A stretch of 64,000 nucleotides of DNA from Hyphomicrobiales bacterium (GTDB lineage: Bacteria; Pseudomonadota; Alphaproteobacteria; Rhizobiales; Rhizobiaceae), in contig UEIF01000039.1 of the NCBI GenBank assembly GCA_900468805.1, positions 1 through 64,000 on the forward strand, given 5' to 3'. Made by a program: the position numbers and the translations under genes. The notes below the pieces were generated by a model. That model was given only the letters and a program-made list of their open reading frames with translations, made no database searches and was not told where the DNA came from. Of this stretch, positions 41,228-50,623 are shown in pieces. The number at the start of each line of letters is the position of its first letter. Within the stretch, counting starts at the first letter, position 1.

Positions 41228-41658
41228 GTTCTGAATACACCCGCCGAATTGAACAGAACAAACCTCATTTCGGTCCCTGCCTTGAAATCAAAACCTGGCA
41301 GGAAAACCGCAGTCAAAGCGGATGTGTCACGATCCTAGCGATCTGCCGACATCTCGCCAGCGCAAACTCGACCTTCCCCCGGAAAGCAATCATCGAGTTG
41401 TCGGGAGGGAGGGGACCGCCGACATGCTCGAGAGAAAGCGTTGCCCCTCATCAAAGAAATCAGAATAGTGTGCGTGATGCGTGAAAGCTGAGATCCTCGG
41501 CGGCCGGTCGAGGAAATCGCGGCGACTGTCCGGGACGCGCGGGTGCGGATTGGAAAAACTGACGTGCGTGTTGGCGCGTTTCAGGCCAGAAGCCTTGATA
41601 ATGGCTGAGCGTTGGTTCGAACCTTCTCAAGAACGTGAATTGAAACCTCACCATCAGT
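41228..41658. other. Intergenic region before parDE
   Basis: About 430 bases with no supported gene or RNA; the open frames on both strands have non-protein-like composition. The parDE promoter lies just to its right. Confidence 0.5.
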
Positions 41659-41688
41659 TTGACAAACTTTGCCATCAGCAACTATCGT
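41659..41688 (+). promoter_or_regulatory. Sigma-70 type promoter of parDE
   Basis: TTGACA (41659-41664), an 18-base spacer and TATCGT (41683-41688), 20 bases before parD. The -35 lies inside the palindrome GTTTGACAAAC, which could be an operator for ParD (inference). Confidence 0.5.
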
Positions 41689-41708
41689 GAGGCAACAAGG
41701 AGACTCCA

Positions 41709-41963
41709 ATGGCGACGATGAATGTATCTCTGCCAGCGCCCATGAAAGACTGGGTCGAAGCACAGGCCAAGACGGGTCGATACTCAAACGCGAGCGATTA
41801 TGTCAGGGACCTGATCCGTAGAGACCAAGCCCGTACGGATAAGATTGCCGAGATGCAGCGCTTTGTCGACGACGGGATTAGAAGCGGCGTTGGGAGCCGT
41901 TCAAGGGACGAATTGTTTGCTGCAGCCACCGCTCGAGCCGAGATCGACCGTGGAAGCGCTTGA
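41709..41963 (+). CDS. parD: ParD-type antitoxin
   Basis: An 84-residue ribbon-helix-helix protein: MNVSLPAPMKDWVEAQAKTGRYSNASDYVRDLIRRDQ, followed by a toxin-binding tail. It represses its own operon and neutralises ParE. ACAAGGAGACTCC precedes the ATG. TGATG overlap with the toxin gene. Confidence 0.9.
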   Translation: MATMNVSLPAPMKDWVEAQAKTGRYSNASDYVRDLIRRDQARTDKIAEMQRFVDDGIRSGVGSRSRDELFAAATARAEIDRGSA

Positions 41964-42256
41964 TGCCGTTCAGCCTTTCGATCCAAGCGGAAGAGGACGT
42001 TGTTTCCATTGCAGAAGAAGGCATCCGCATCTTCGGAGTACTCGTTGCCAGGCGATATCACGATGAGCTTTTTGCCTTGCTCGAACTCATCGCCACCAAC
42101 CCAAGAATGGCGCGCGAACGCTATGAGATTTCTCCTCCTGTCAGGATCCATCCGTTCAAGGCGCACCTTGTAGTGTATCGCATCATTGAAGACGGGAGCG
42201 TATTCGTGATCCGTATCCGGCACGGCCATGAAGATTGGGCGGGAGACACTTTCTAA
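41963..42256 (+). CDS. parE: ParE-type toxin
   Basis: A 97-residue RelE/ParE-fold toxin: SLSIQAEEDVVSIAEEGIRIFG near the start, HPFKAHLVVYRI and the ending VFVIRIRHGHEDW. ParE members act on DNA gyrase. The start ATG overlaps the parD stop. Confidence 0.9.
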   Translation: MPFSLSIQAEEDVVSIAEEGIRIFGVLVARRYHDELFALLELIATNPRMARERYEISPPVRIHPFKAHLVVYRIIEDGSVFVIRIRHGHEDWAGDTF

Positions 42257-42337
42257 TCAATGCCTTCGCCGAATTCATAACGTGCTGGTCGCGAGTGCGA
42301 ATCCGATCAAGACCGCCAACGCGCCTCAAACTGTGAC

Positions 42338-43273
42338 TCAGTAAAACAGCTCGTGGAGCTCAGACATTGCAATGCTTCGCAACCTCACGGCTTCCGAGGC
42401 GTCGATCGATCGGTAAGGAAACCGCAGACGAGTCCCCACGGGTCCCCAATTGCCGATCGCGCTCAGCAATTTGTCGAGCGCGGCGTTCGAATACCCATGG
42501 TTCTGGCGGAAAGGAACGATGTGCCTGTCCATGAACGCACAGATCCGCCGCTCAAGATCGAGAGCGGCGTCGATATCGTCACGCATTGAAGCCGTCCACG
42601 TCTGCGCGCCACGGGGACTGAGGCAGGCGACATTAGAAAACGAGCCTGCCGCAACACCCTCCTTCGTGCCGGTTGCGAGATGATGGCCGGGAACGAAGAG
42701 CGATAGCCCCGACAGATGTTGGCGGACTTCGGCATACCATGAGCTGTTGCCATCGGCGAGCTTGATGCCGGCAATACCGGGCACTGCCGCGCAGACGGCG
42801 CCCAGTTCCTTGGGCGTGAGGACGCGTTTTGCGTGTGGCGGATTGTAGAGAATGAGCGGGATGCCATCGGCTATTTCCGCAGCACGGCTCAGAAAATCGA
42901 TCGCCTCAGCATCGGTGAGCGGCCACCAGTCCGGCAATATTACCTGAATGGCTAGGGTATCGAACTCAGAAGCGCGCCGGACGCGGTTGAGCATGATCAG
43001 CGGGTCCGGCTGGCAGGCGCCAATCACGAATGGCGTCGAGGATGCGCCGCAGCGCTCGGCTAGCAACGCTTGTATCCTGTCGAACTCCTCCTCGGTCTGA
43101 TTGTGGAATTCGCCGGCGGTGCCGTTCGAATAAATGCCGTCGACGCCGGCCTCGATGAGGATATCGATCTCCTCACTCAGCTTGTCGAATTCGATGCTGT
43201 CGTCGGCCGCAATCGGCAGAAGCAGGCTCGCCCAGTTTCCGCGCATGGCCGGCTGCGACGTCTTCGCGTTCAT
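42338..43273 (-). CDS. DHDPS/N-acetylneuraminate-lyase family protein (first)
   Basis: A 311-residue class I aldolase-type TIM barrel: substrate loop SNGTAGEFHNQT near residue 49, the Tyr of LYNPPHAKR, and the Schiff-base Lys in GIKLADGNS. The family includes dihydrodipicolinate synthase, sialic-acid lyase and keto-deoxy-sugar-acid aldolases; sequence alone does not decide. It is the last gene of a leftward operon after the ATPase genes, 24 bases from the second ATPase. Confidence 0.85.
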   Translation of the reverse strand: MNAKTSQPAMRGNWASLLLPIAADDSIEFDKLSEEIDILIEAGVDGIYSNGTAGEFHNQTEEEFDRIQALLAERCGASSTPFVIGACQPDPLIMLNRVRRASEFDTLAIQVILPDWWPLTDAEAIDFLSRAAEIADGIPLILYNPPHAKRVLTPKELGAVCAAVPGIAGIKLADGNSSWYAEVRQHLSGLSLFVPGHHLATGTKEGVAAGSFSNVACLSPRGAQTWTASMRDDIDAALDLERRICAFMDRHIVPFRQNHGYSNAALDKLLSAIGNWGPVGTRLRFPYRSIDASEAVRLRSIAMSELHELFY

Positions 43274-43297
43274 CTCTTGTTTCCCTGTGACTTCAGT

Positions 43298-44251
43298 TCA
43301 GTTGAGATCGTCGCGAATGCAGGCCTTGAACTGGCCCGGCGCGACTTCCCGCAGTTGAGGAACTGCGTCGGCGCAGGCATCGAGCGCACTCGGACAGCGC
43401 GTGCGAAAGACGCAACCGCTCGGTGGGTTGGCCGGACTTGGAATATCGCCCTTCAGGATCTGCCGGTCGCGTCTGGCATCCGGATCCGGCGAGGGAATGG
43501 CCGAAAGTAGGGCGCGCGTATAGGGATGCTGCGGTCTCGCATAGAGGTCTGCGCTCGGCGCGATCTCCATGATACGGCCGAGATAGAGCACGATCACCCG
43601 GTCGCAAATGTATTCGACGACGGCGAGGTCATGCGAGATGAACAGCATGGTCAGGCCGAGCCGTTGCTGCAATTCGCGGAGAAGGTTGATCACCTGCGCC
43701 TGGATCGAGACGTCGAGCGCGGAGACCGGTTCATCGGCCACAATGAATTCCGGCGCCAAGGTCAAGGCGCGGGCGATTCCGATGCGCTGGCGCTGCCCGC
43801 CGGAAAACTCATGCGCATACCGATTGATCGCATCGGCCGGCAACTCGACCTGGGTCAGGGCTGCTTGCGCTCGTTCCAGCCTGTCGCGCGCCGATCCGAT
43901 CCCCTGGATCTTCAAGCCTTCCGTGAGGATTTCGCCGATCGTCATCCGTGGTGACAGGCTGGCGAAGGGGTCCTGGAAAATATACTGCATGCGTGGCCGT
44001 TGCCGTCTCAGCGCCGAAGCCGAAAGGTCAGTCAGCTCCTTCCCGTCGAAGCGGACGCTGCCTGATGACGGTTCGACCAGCCGAAGCACGGAACGCCCGA
44101 TCGTGGTCTTTCCGCTGCCGGATTCGCCGACAAGCCCGACGACTTCACCCTTGCCGATATCGAAGGAGATGCCCTGCAGAATATTCAGCCGCGTGCCGCG
44201 GGACGTATAATGTTTCGAAAGGTCGCGGACAGAGAGCAGTGGTTCGCTCAT
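43298..44251 (-). CDS. Peptide/sialic-acid-type ABC transporter ATPase (DppF/OppF)
   Basis: A 317-residue ABC ATPase: Walker A GESGSGKTT, signature SGGQRQRIGIARAL, Walker B FIVADEPVSALD and the C-terminal oligopeptide-transporter extension with a Cys cluster (CVFRTRCPSALDAC) that may bind an iron-sulphur site. It pairs with the ATPase encoded directly upstream; the two genes abut with no gap. Confidence 0.95.
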   Translation of the reverse strand: MSEPLLSVRDLSKHYTSRGTRLNILQGISFDIGKGEVVGLVGESGSGKTTIGRSVLRLVEPSSGSVRFDGKELTDLSASALRRQRPRMQYIFQDPFASLSPRMTIGEILTEGLKIQGIGSARDRLERAQAALTQVELPADAINRYAHEFSGGQRQRIGIARALTLAPEFIVADEPVSALDVSIQAQVINLLRELQQRLGLTMLFISHDLAVVEYICDRVIVLYLGRIMEIAPSADLYARPQHPYTRALLSAIPSPDPDARRDRQILKGDIPSPANPPSGCVFRTRCPSALDACADAVPQLREVAPGQFKACIRDDLN

Positions 44252-45268
44252 CTAGATCTCCTGCCATCTGATGCAGCGGCTGCGATGCTGCGAATTGATC
44301 TCTTCAAGGGCGGGAACCGCGGCGCGACAGGCATCGACCGCGAATTTGCAACGCGGGGAAAAAGCACAGCCGCTCGGCATGTTCATCAGGCTCGGAACCA
44401 TGCCGGGATTGGCCGAGAGCTTTTCACCGGCCTGTTTCATCCGCGACGCGTCGCCAAGGCGCGGCATGGAAGCGAGCAGGCCCATCGTATAGGGATGCTT
44501 CGGATTGCGGAAAACCTCGCCGACCGGTCCTTCTTCGACGATCCGTCCGGCATACATCACCGCGACGCGATGGGCGATTTCGGCGACGACGCCGAGATTG
44601 TGGGTGACGAACAGCATCGCCATGCCACGCTCGCGCTGCAGCTTGAGAAGCAGATCGAGAATCTGCGCCTGGATCGTCACGTCGAGCGCCGTTGTCGGTT
44701 CGTCGGCAATCAAAAGCGCCGGATCGCAGGCCAGCGCCATGGCGATCGTGGCGCGTTGGCGCATGCCGCCGGAAAGTTCGTGCGGATATTGGCCGGCGCG
44801 GCGCTTGGCGTCCGGGATGCCGACACTTTCAAGCAATGTGACGGCAGCATCCAACGCGGCTTTACGGTTTGTACCGCGATGGATACGGATCGGTTCGGCG
44901 ATCTGGTCGCCGATCGTGAAAACCGGATTGAGGCTCGACATCGGCTCCTGGAACACCATGCCGATGTCGTCGCCCCTGATCCTGCGCATGCTCTCCTCGT
45001 CGAGGGACACAAGATCCTGGACCGCGCCGGATCGTGTGGTCAGACGGATGCTGCCGGCTGCGATCACGCCGATGTTGCGGGTGAGCAGCCGCATCACCGA
45101 CAGGCTGGTCACCGATTTGCCGGAACCGGATTCGCCGACGAGCGCAAGCGTCTCGCCGGCGGCAACAGTCAGATCGATATCGTTGACCGCCGTGATCTCG
45201 CCGCCGCGGATGCGGAAGATCGTTCGCAATCCCCTGATGTCGAGTACGGGTTCGGCGGTCTGTCTCAT
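44252..45268 (-). CDS. Peptide/sialic-acid-type ABC transporter ATPase (DppD/OppD)
   Basis: A 338-residue ABC ATPase: Walker A GESGSGKSV, signature SGGMRQRATIAMAL, Walker B LIADEPTTALD, and the C-terminal CAFSPRCKFAVDAC extension. The open frame goes further upstream through the end of the aldolase gene, but MRQTAEP at 45268 fits the family. Partner of the ATPase at 43298. Confidence 0.95.
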   Translation of the reverse strand: MRQTAEPVLDIRGLRTIFRIRGGEITAVNDIDLTVAAGETLALVGESGSGKSVTSLSVMRLLTRNIGVIAAGSIRLTTRSGAVQDLVSLDEESMRRIRGDDIGMVFQEPMSSLNPVFTIGDQIAEPIRIHRGTNRKAALDAAVTLLESVGIPDAKRRAGQYPHELSGGMRQRATIAMALACDPALLIADEPTTALDVTIQAQILDLLLKLQRERGMAMLFVTHNLGVVAEIAHRVAVMYAGRIVEEGPVGEVFRNPKHPYTMGLLASMPRLGDASRMKQAGEKLSANPGMVPSLMNMPSGCAFSPRCKFAVDACRAAVPALEEINSQHRSRCIRWQEI

Positions 45269-45276
45269 CTGCTCGC

Positions 45277-46194
45277 TCAGTTCAGCAGGCCGGTTGCACG
45301 CAGGATCTCGTCGATGCGTGCCGTCTCGGCTTCGTTCAGAGAGGCGCGCGGCCGCGGCATGACGGCGGAATTGATGATGCCGAGGCTGTGCATGGCGGTC
45401 TTGAAGGCACCGATGCCTGAAGCGCCCCCGCTGACGCGACCCTGCGCGACCCAAACGATTTCGAAGAGGCGGCAAAGCCGCTCCTGCTCCTTCTTGGCCG
45501 CGACCCAGTCGCCACGCTGGGCGGCATCCCAAAGGCGCACATATCCGTGCGGATCGACATTGGCGATGCCGGGAACTACGCCATGGGCGCCCATCAGGAG
45601 GGCGTTGTCGACGACAATCTCGGAGCCGGTCATCAGGAAGACATCCTTGTGTTCGGCAAGGTCGAGAAGCGCATAGCGGAAATTACCGTCGTCACCGCTG
45701 GAATCCTTGAGACCGATGATGGTGCCTTCCTTGGCAAGGGTCACGACCGTTTGGCGCTGCAGCTTGACGTGCACGCAGACAGGAATGTCGTAGGCGACCA
45801 GCGGAACGTCCACCGCGTCGCGGATATACCGGAAATGATCGAGGATCTCGGGCTGGCTGGTGACGGTATAGAAGGGTGCCGTCACCACGACCGCATCGGC
45901 GCCGGCTGCTTTTGCGACCTTCGAATGAGCGATGACACGATCCGTGGTCGGATCGATGACGCCGACGATGAGTGGCACGCGCCCGTTTACCACCTTGGCG
46001 GAATGCTCGATGATTTCCCGCCGGGTCTTTTCGTCATGGAAGATGACTTCACTCGTCGAGCCCAGCACGAATACGCCGTGGCAGCCGGCATCGATCAGAT
46101 GTTCCAGCACCCGTGTATAAGAGGGGTAATCGACAGTGAGATCCGGATTGAGCGGCGTGACGACGGGGGGAACAACACCCTTGAATTTGGTCAT
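45277..46194 (-). CDS. DHDPS/N-acetylneuraminate-lyase family protein (second)
   Basis: A 305-residue TIM-barrel lyase: GSTSEVIFH loop near residue 46, Tyr in VAYDIPVCVH and Schiff-base Lys in IGLKDSSGD. It lies inside the transporter operon, between the permease and ATPase genes. With a second family member in the same operon, the pair probably splits two related keto-acid substrates or one of them is a lyase and the other a dehydratase (inference). Confidence 0.85.
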   Translation of the reverse strand: MTKFKGVVPPVVTPLNPDLTVDYPSYTRVLEHLIDAGCHGVFVLGSTSEVIFHDEKTRREIIEHSAKVVNGRVPLIVGVIDPTTDRVIAHSKVAKAAGADAVVVTAPFYTVTSQPEILDHFRYIRDAVDVPLVAYDIPVCVHVKLQRQTVVTLAKEGTIIGLKDSSGDDGNFRYALLDLAEHKDVFLMTGSEIVVDNALLMGAHGVVPGIANVDPHGYVRLWDAAQRGDWVAAKKEQERLCRLFEIVWVAQGRVSGGASGIGAFKTAMHSLGIINSAVMPRPRASLNEAETARIDEILRATGLLN

Positions 46195-46213
46195 TTTCTC
46201 TTTCTTTCGATTG

Positions 46214-47092
46214 TCAGTTCAGTTCGGCACGTGGGTCGAAGGCGTCTCTGAGGCCATCGCCAATGAAGTTGATCGCAAGCACGGCAAGAATCAGCGCGGC
46301 GCCGGGGAAGAGCCATTGCCACGGGTATTGTTCGAGCACGGCCGTCGAACGGGCCGCATTCAGCATGTTGCCCCAGCTTGCCGCCGGCGGCGCGATGCCC
46401 AGGCCGAGGAAGGACAGGCCCGCCTCGAGCAGGATGGCATTGGCGATCTGCAGCGTTGCGTAGACCACAAGGATATCGATCGAGTTCGGCAGGCCGTGAC
46501 GGAAGAGCAGGTGGCTAATGCCGGCGCCCATGCCGCGGGCGGCCATGACGAAGTCGCGCTCGCGTAATTCCAGCAGTCGAGAGCGGATCATGCGCGCAAG
46601 CAGCGGCCATGAAAGCAGCGAGATGACGATCACGGTCGGCCAGATGCCGGTGCCGGCGATCGAGGCAAGCACGAGTAGAAAGATCACGGGCGGCAGGGTC
46701 ATCACCAGATCGACGAAACGCATGGAGACAGCATCAGCCCAGCGCCCCGCAAGCGCCGAGATGGCTCCGAAGAGAAAGCCGATAACAGCGGAAAGGGCGG
46801 TCGACGCGACGGCGACCAGGAGCGAAATCCTGCCGCCTTCCAGCACCCGTGCAAAGACATCACGGCCGACACCGTCGGTTCCGAACCAATGCGTTGTCGT
46901 CGGGCCGCTGTTCATCGCCAGAAGATCGATGTCATTCGGCCGGAAGGTCCACCACAGCGGATAGGAGAGGATCAACAGCAAGATCGGGATAGCGATGAAG
47001 ATGCCGGCAACGGCGGCACGGTTGTGCAGGAAGCGTCCGAGGGCGCGGGCAAGTGGCCCGGGGCTACGGCGCTGAGGAGAACGTGCCAGCAT
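46214..47092 (-). CDS. ABC transporter permease (DppC type)
   Basis: A 292-residue inner-membrane protein with an N-terminal DppC helix, the HWFGTDGVGRDVFARVLEGGR segment, about six membrane helices and the EAA loop (AARGMGAGISHLLFRHGLPN). Start MLARS at 47092 sits two bases after the partner permease's stop. Confidence 0.9.
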   Translation of the reverse strand: MLARSPQRRSPGPLARALGRFLHNRAAVAGIFIAIPILLLILSYPLWWTFRPNDIDLLAMNSGPTTTHWFGTDGVGRDVFARVLEGGRISLLVAVASTALSAVIGFLFGAISALAGRWADAVSMRFVDLVMTLPPVIFLLVLASIAGTGIWPTVIVISLLSWPLLARMIRSRLLELRERDFVMAARGMGAGISHLLFRHGLPNSIDILVVYATLQIANAILLEAGLSFLGLGIAPPAASWGNMLNAARSTAVLEQYPWQWLFPGAALILAVLAINFIGDGLRDAFDPRAELN

Positions 47093-47094
47093 GG

Positions 47095-48054
47095 TCAGCC
47101 CACCTTGATGCGCGGGTCGACGACCGCATAAGTGATGTCGGTCAGAAGATTGACGACAATAACGCAAGCGCCAATGATGAGCGTTGCCCCCATGATGACC
47201 GGATAGTCGCGGGTCTGCACAGCATCGACGAGCAGGAGACCCATGCCCGGCCAGTTGAAGACACTCTCGATGAAAATGGCGCCGCCGATTGCTAGGCCGA
47301 TGGTGGAACCGACCAGCGTGACGATCGGAAGAAGCGCATTGCGCAACGCGTGTTTGGTGATCACCCAAAACTTGTGAACGCCCTTTGCGCGCGCCGTACG
47401 GACATAGTCTTGATTGAGGACTTCGAGCAGCGACGAGCGCATGTAGCGCATGATCAACGCAGCTTGCGCGACGGACAGAAGGGCGGCCGGCAGGATCAGG
47501 TGGTGAAGGAGATCGCTGACGGAGAATTCCTCGCCCGGCGTCAGCATGCCTCCTGAAGGCATCCAGTGCAGCCGCACTGAGAAAATATAAAGGCCGATCA
47601 GTGCACTGAGAAATGCAGGGCTCGATATGCCGGCGAGCGCGACCACAGACAGCGAGAGATCGGCGAAAGAATTACGGCGGACGGCGCTGATTACGCCAAA
47701 GGCGATGCCGGCGACGATAGCGAAGGCGAGTGCGGTGCCCATCAATAGCACTGTCGGACCAATCCGCGACAAAACAAGACCTAGAACCGGCTGATCGAGA
47801 CGCTTGATCGAATAACCGAGATTGCCCATCAACGCTTGCTGCAACCAGCCGAGATACTGAAGGGGCAAAGGCTGATCGAGCCCGAGCCTGCTACGCAGAT
47901 CGGCAAGGTCTGATGGCGACATCGGTATGTTCGGATCGATGTAGGCATCGATCGGATCGCCTGGCGCCAGGCGCAGCATCAGGAAGATCAGCATGCTCAA
48001 GGCGATGAGCATGCCTATTCCTATAATCAGGCGTTTGAGACTGTATCGGAGCAT
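47095..48054 (-). CDS. ABC transporter permease (DppB type)
   Basis: A 319-residue permease: N-terminal LKRLIIGIGMLIALSMLIF helix, PGDP motif, QALMGNLGYSI, six membrane helices, and the EAA-like loop (TARAKGVHKFWVITKHALRN). Start MLRYSL at 48054; the 11 codons upstream are unlikely. It lies 54 bases after the binding-protein gene. Confidence 0.9.
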   Translation of the reverse strand: MLRYSLKRLIIGIGMLIALSMLIFLMLRLAPGDPIDAYIDPNIPMSPSDLADLRSRLGLDQPLPLQYLGWLQQALMGNLGYSIKRLDQPVLGLVLSRIGPTVLLMGTALAFAIVAGIAFGVISAVRRNSFADLSLSVVALAGISSPAFLSALIGLYIFSVRLHWMPSGGMLTPGEEFSVSDLLHHLILPAALLSVAQAALIMRYMRSSLLEVLNQDYVRTARAKGVHKFWVITKHALRNALLPIVTLVGSTIGLAIGGAIFIESVFNWPGMGLLLVDAVQTRDYPVIMGATLIIGACVIVVNLLTDITYAVVDPRIKVG

Positions 48055-48108
48055 CGTAAATCCGTCTGTCAGGGTGGCCGAAGCCACCCTTTAGCTTTGC
48101 GGAATCGC

Positions 48109-49707
48109 CTATTCGGCGATCGACCATTTCTGCGGATCGGCCTGATATGGGCCGCCACCCGGCGCGGGCGTCCAGACGAAATCCTTCACCTTGGCCGAGA
48201 CGACACCGTAGCGGTTTGCCACCCAGAGCGTCGCCCAGGGAAGGTTCGTGTTCATGACCTTGCAGACGTCCTGATAGGCGGCAGCCCGCTTTGCACTGTC
48301 CGGCTCGGCAAGTGCGGTATCGAGCGCCTTGCTGAGGTCGGGCATGCGAACCCTGGCGACGTTCGGTCCGGCCGGAGGGATCTGGCTCTCATTGAGGCCG
48401 ACATTGATGCTTCCCGCATCCGGCCCGTTCTGCAGCCCGGCGTAGACCATCTGAAACTGGGCAACATCCGGCTTCGGGTTAAGGACGATGCTGTTATAGG
48501 TCGGTGTATCAACGGCGCGGGGCACGATGTTGATGCCGACCTGGTCGAGCATCGCCTGGACAGCGGCAAGAACGTTGGTTGCAAGCGGTGTGGTGTAATA
48601 AGTCAGAAGCGTGATCGGCTTGCCGCCGTTGATCTGCTCCCAGCCCGCTTCAGTCAGAAGCTGCTTGGCCTTTTCAGGATCGTAGGCATAAGCGTCGATG
48701 CCCTGCGGGATCAACTGTTCGGCGACATAAGCGCAGTTGGCGGGCTTGGCTGCCCCGCCGTAAAGGCTCTGGATGATGGCATCGCGATTGATCGCATACA
48801 TCACCGCCTTGCGGACCCGCACATCCTTCCAGATCGGAGAATCGTGGTTGAAGCCGAGATAGTTGACGACGAAAGACTCGCCTTCGATGACGTTGAAGTC
48901 CTTGTTGTCCTTGAAGGTCGGAACGTCGTTGGAATCGACATAGGTGAACTGGATTTCGCCGGATCTCAGCGCCGCAATCGCTGCGGCCGGATTGGCGAAA
49001 TAGCGATTGATGACGCGTTCCAGTGCGGGTTTGCCACCGCGATAATCGGTGTTGGCGGCAAGTTCGACATACTGATCCGAGACATATTTGGTGAACTTGA
49101 ACGCTCCTGTGCCGATCGGCGTGGTGGACCACCACGTGCTTTTTGCCAACTGGTCGGCCGGTATCGAGGAGAGAGCGTGCTCCGGCAGCATCATCACCTT
49201 GGTCATCGTATCGAGCAGACTGCCGCTCGGTGCGCTGAGCTTGATAACGACAGTGTGGTCATCAGGCGCTTCGACGGACGATACGGCCTTTAGTCGCGCA
49301 GCGAGAACCGAGCCGGTTTTCGCATCCATCGCAAGGCCCATCGTGAATTTCGCGTCCTTGGCGGTGAAGGGCTTGCCGTCATGCCATTTGGCATCTGCCA
49401 GCTTGAACGTATAGGTCATCTGATCCGGGCTGACCTCGTAGGAGCTTGCCAGCGCACCGACGACCTTTTGCAGCTTCTGGTCATAGGTGATCAGCGGCTC
49501 ATAGTAGACGCTGAGCCAGGTGAAGCCGGAGGTCGCGGCAAGCGGATTGAAGTTGCCCTGGAAGCCGCCGGGACCGACATCGAAGCCGCCGGACAAGGTG
49601 GCGGCCTCGGCCCGGGTTGCGACACCCGAAACGACAAGAGCCGGCACGGCAACCGTCGACAGCATGGCGCCAAGCGCGATAATGGATAATCTAGACAGTC
49701 TTTTCAT
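48109..49707 (-). CDS. Family-5 ABC transporter substrate-binding protein
   Basis: A 532-residue periplasmic binding protein of the dipeptide/oligopeptide (SBP_bac_5) family with a Sec signal peptide (cleavage near ATRAEA, residue 35) and family segments YTFKLADAKWHDGKPFTAKD and VRKAVMYAINRDAI. The family also takes up nickel, sugars and, as SatA, sialic acid. Start MKRLSR at 49707 follows GGAGGAACAC. The regulator gene upstream overlaps it by 17 bases. Confidence 0.9.
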   Translation of the reverse strand: MKRLSRLSIIALGAMLSTVAVPALVVSGVATRAEAATLSGGFDVGPGGFQGNFNPLAATSGFTWLSVYYEPLITYDQKLQKVVGALASSYEVSPDQMTYTFKLADAKWHDGKPFTAKDAKFTMGLAMDAKTGSVLAARLKAVSSVEAPDDHTVVIKLSAPSGSLLDTMTKVMMLPEHALSSIPADQLAKSTWWSTTPIGTGAFKFTKYVSDQYVELAANTDYRGGKPALERVINRYFANPAAAIAALRSGEIQFTYVDSNDVPTFKDNKDFNVIEGESFVVNYLGFNHDSPIWKDVRVRKAVMYAINRDAIIQSLYGGAAKPANCAYVAEQLIPQGIDAYAYDPEKAKQLLTEAGWEQINGGKPITLLTYYTTPLATNVLAAVQAMLDQVGINIVPRAVDTPTYNSIVLNPKPDVAQFQMVYAGLQNGPDAGSINVGLNESQIPPAGPNVARVRMPDLSKALDTALAEPDSAKRAAAYQDVCKVMNTNLPWATLWVANRYGVVSAKVKDFVWTPAPGGGPYQADPQKWSIAE

Positions 49708-50434
49708 GTGTTCCTCCCACGTTTGAACTTGTCTTGTTGTTGGCAATCACCCGGGCAATCCCCTCGTAGTGACGATCCAGACGCCTGCGCGCCTCCTCCA
49801 GATCCTTTGCCTCGATCGCATCGACGATCGCGGCATGATCACGCCAGGTCGCCATTGGATCGGCATTGTCGAGGTTGACGAAATCCGACGCCTTGTAGAA
49901 GGCGAGCCAGAAGACATCGATCAGCCGCACAAGGGTTTCATTGTCCTGGCAGCGAAACAGCAGCCGGTGGAACAGCTGATCGTCCTCGGCGAAAGTTTCG
50001 CCGCGCTCGGCATGCTTGCGCATACGATTGACGGCCGCACGCAACTCGGCGATGTCTTCCTCGCCGATCCTGTCGATTGTCTTGCCGATCAAGCCCACCT
50101 CAAGTGTGCGGCGGATTTCGATCACTTCCTCGATCTGTCGCAATGCCCCCCCAAGGCCGTAGGCGAGGTTGTCGAGAAGTGGCTCGAAGGAGAAGGCCTT
50201 CACGAAGATGCCAACACCGCGCCGCGTCTCCAGCACACCGAGCGATTCCAGCGCCTTGATGCCTTCGCGCAGCGAATTGCGGCTCACGCCGAGCTGGGTG
50301 GCAAGTTCTCCCTCGGCCGGCAGCAGCGTCCCTGGTGCCAGGCCGTTGTCATGGATGTAAGCGCGTAGGCTTTCCTGCACGGATACATGCAGCAGCGGTG
50401 CGCGTGTCAGCGGCTTCATCGATTTCAACGCCAT
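49691..50434 (-). CDS. FadR-type (FCD) GntR regulator
   Basis: A 247-residue regulator: GntR winged helix (about 10-80, LPAEGELATQLGVSRNSLREGIKALESLGVLETRRGVG) and an all-helical FCD ligand domain (about 95-235). FCD regulators sense organic or sugar acids. It leads the operon it probably controls and overlaps the binding-protein gene by 17 bases. A palindrome at 50476-50494 lies in its leader. Confidence 0.9.
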   Translation of the reverse strand: MALKSMKPLTRAPLLHVSVQESLRAYIHDNGLAPGTLLPAEGELATQLGVSRNSLREGIKALESLGVLETRRGVGIFVKAFSFEPLLDNLAYGLGGALRQIEEVIEIRRTLEVGLIGKTIDRIGEEDIAELRAAVNRMRKHAERGETFAEDDQLFHRLLFRCQDNETLVRLIDVFWLAFYKASDFVNLDNADPMATWRDHAAIVDAIEAKDLEEARRRLDRHYEGIARVIANNKTSSNVGGTHEKTV

Positions 50435-50475
50435 GCCTGATCTTCTCTTCGCTTCACCGATAAGATGAAAACCAC

Positions 50476-50494
50476 ATATCCACTTGTAGGATAT
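50476..50494. promoter_or_regulatory. Palindrome ATATCC-N7-GGATAT, candidate operator
   Basis: A perfect six-base inverted repeat with a seven-base centre, 42 bases upstream of the FCD-regulator start in the divergent intergenic region. Size and place fit an autoregulatory GntR operator. Confidence 0.5.
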
Positions 50495-50565
50495 CTGTCA
50501 AATGGGCAAGTTTGGATTTCCGACTTGAATCCGATCGGCAGTGAGGGAATTGCCCTCGCACTTTA

Positions 50566-50584
50566 ATACCAGTATAGATCCAGA
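50566..50584. promoter_or_regulatory. Half-palindrome sharing ATACCAGT with the 51373 site
   Basis: ATACCAGT at 50566-50573, followed by ATAGATCCAGA, recurs as ATACCAGT at 51373-51380 on the other side of the UTRA-regulator gene. The two copies flank the regulator, as expected for its own operators. Confidence 0.4.
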
Positions 50585-50623
50585 CGGGTTGCGCAAAAAA
50601 AATTTGAGGGCACCAGAAAAGTC

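Noticed and set aside
41481..41690. 69-residue frame before parD
   Set aside because: Overlaps the parDE promoter and has random-looking composition.
44210..45676. 488-residue open frame opposite the ATPase and aldolase genes
   Set aside because: Low-complexity Arg/Asp/His-rich shadow spanning several real genes on the other strand.
48097..49293. 398-residue open frame opposite the binding protein
   Set aside because: No domain and no ribosome site; the minus-strand protein has a signal peptide and full family match.
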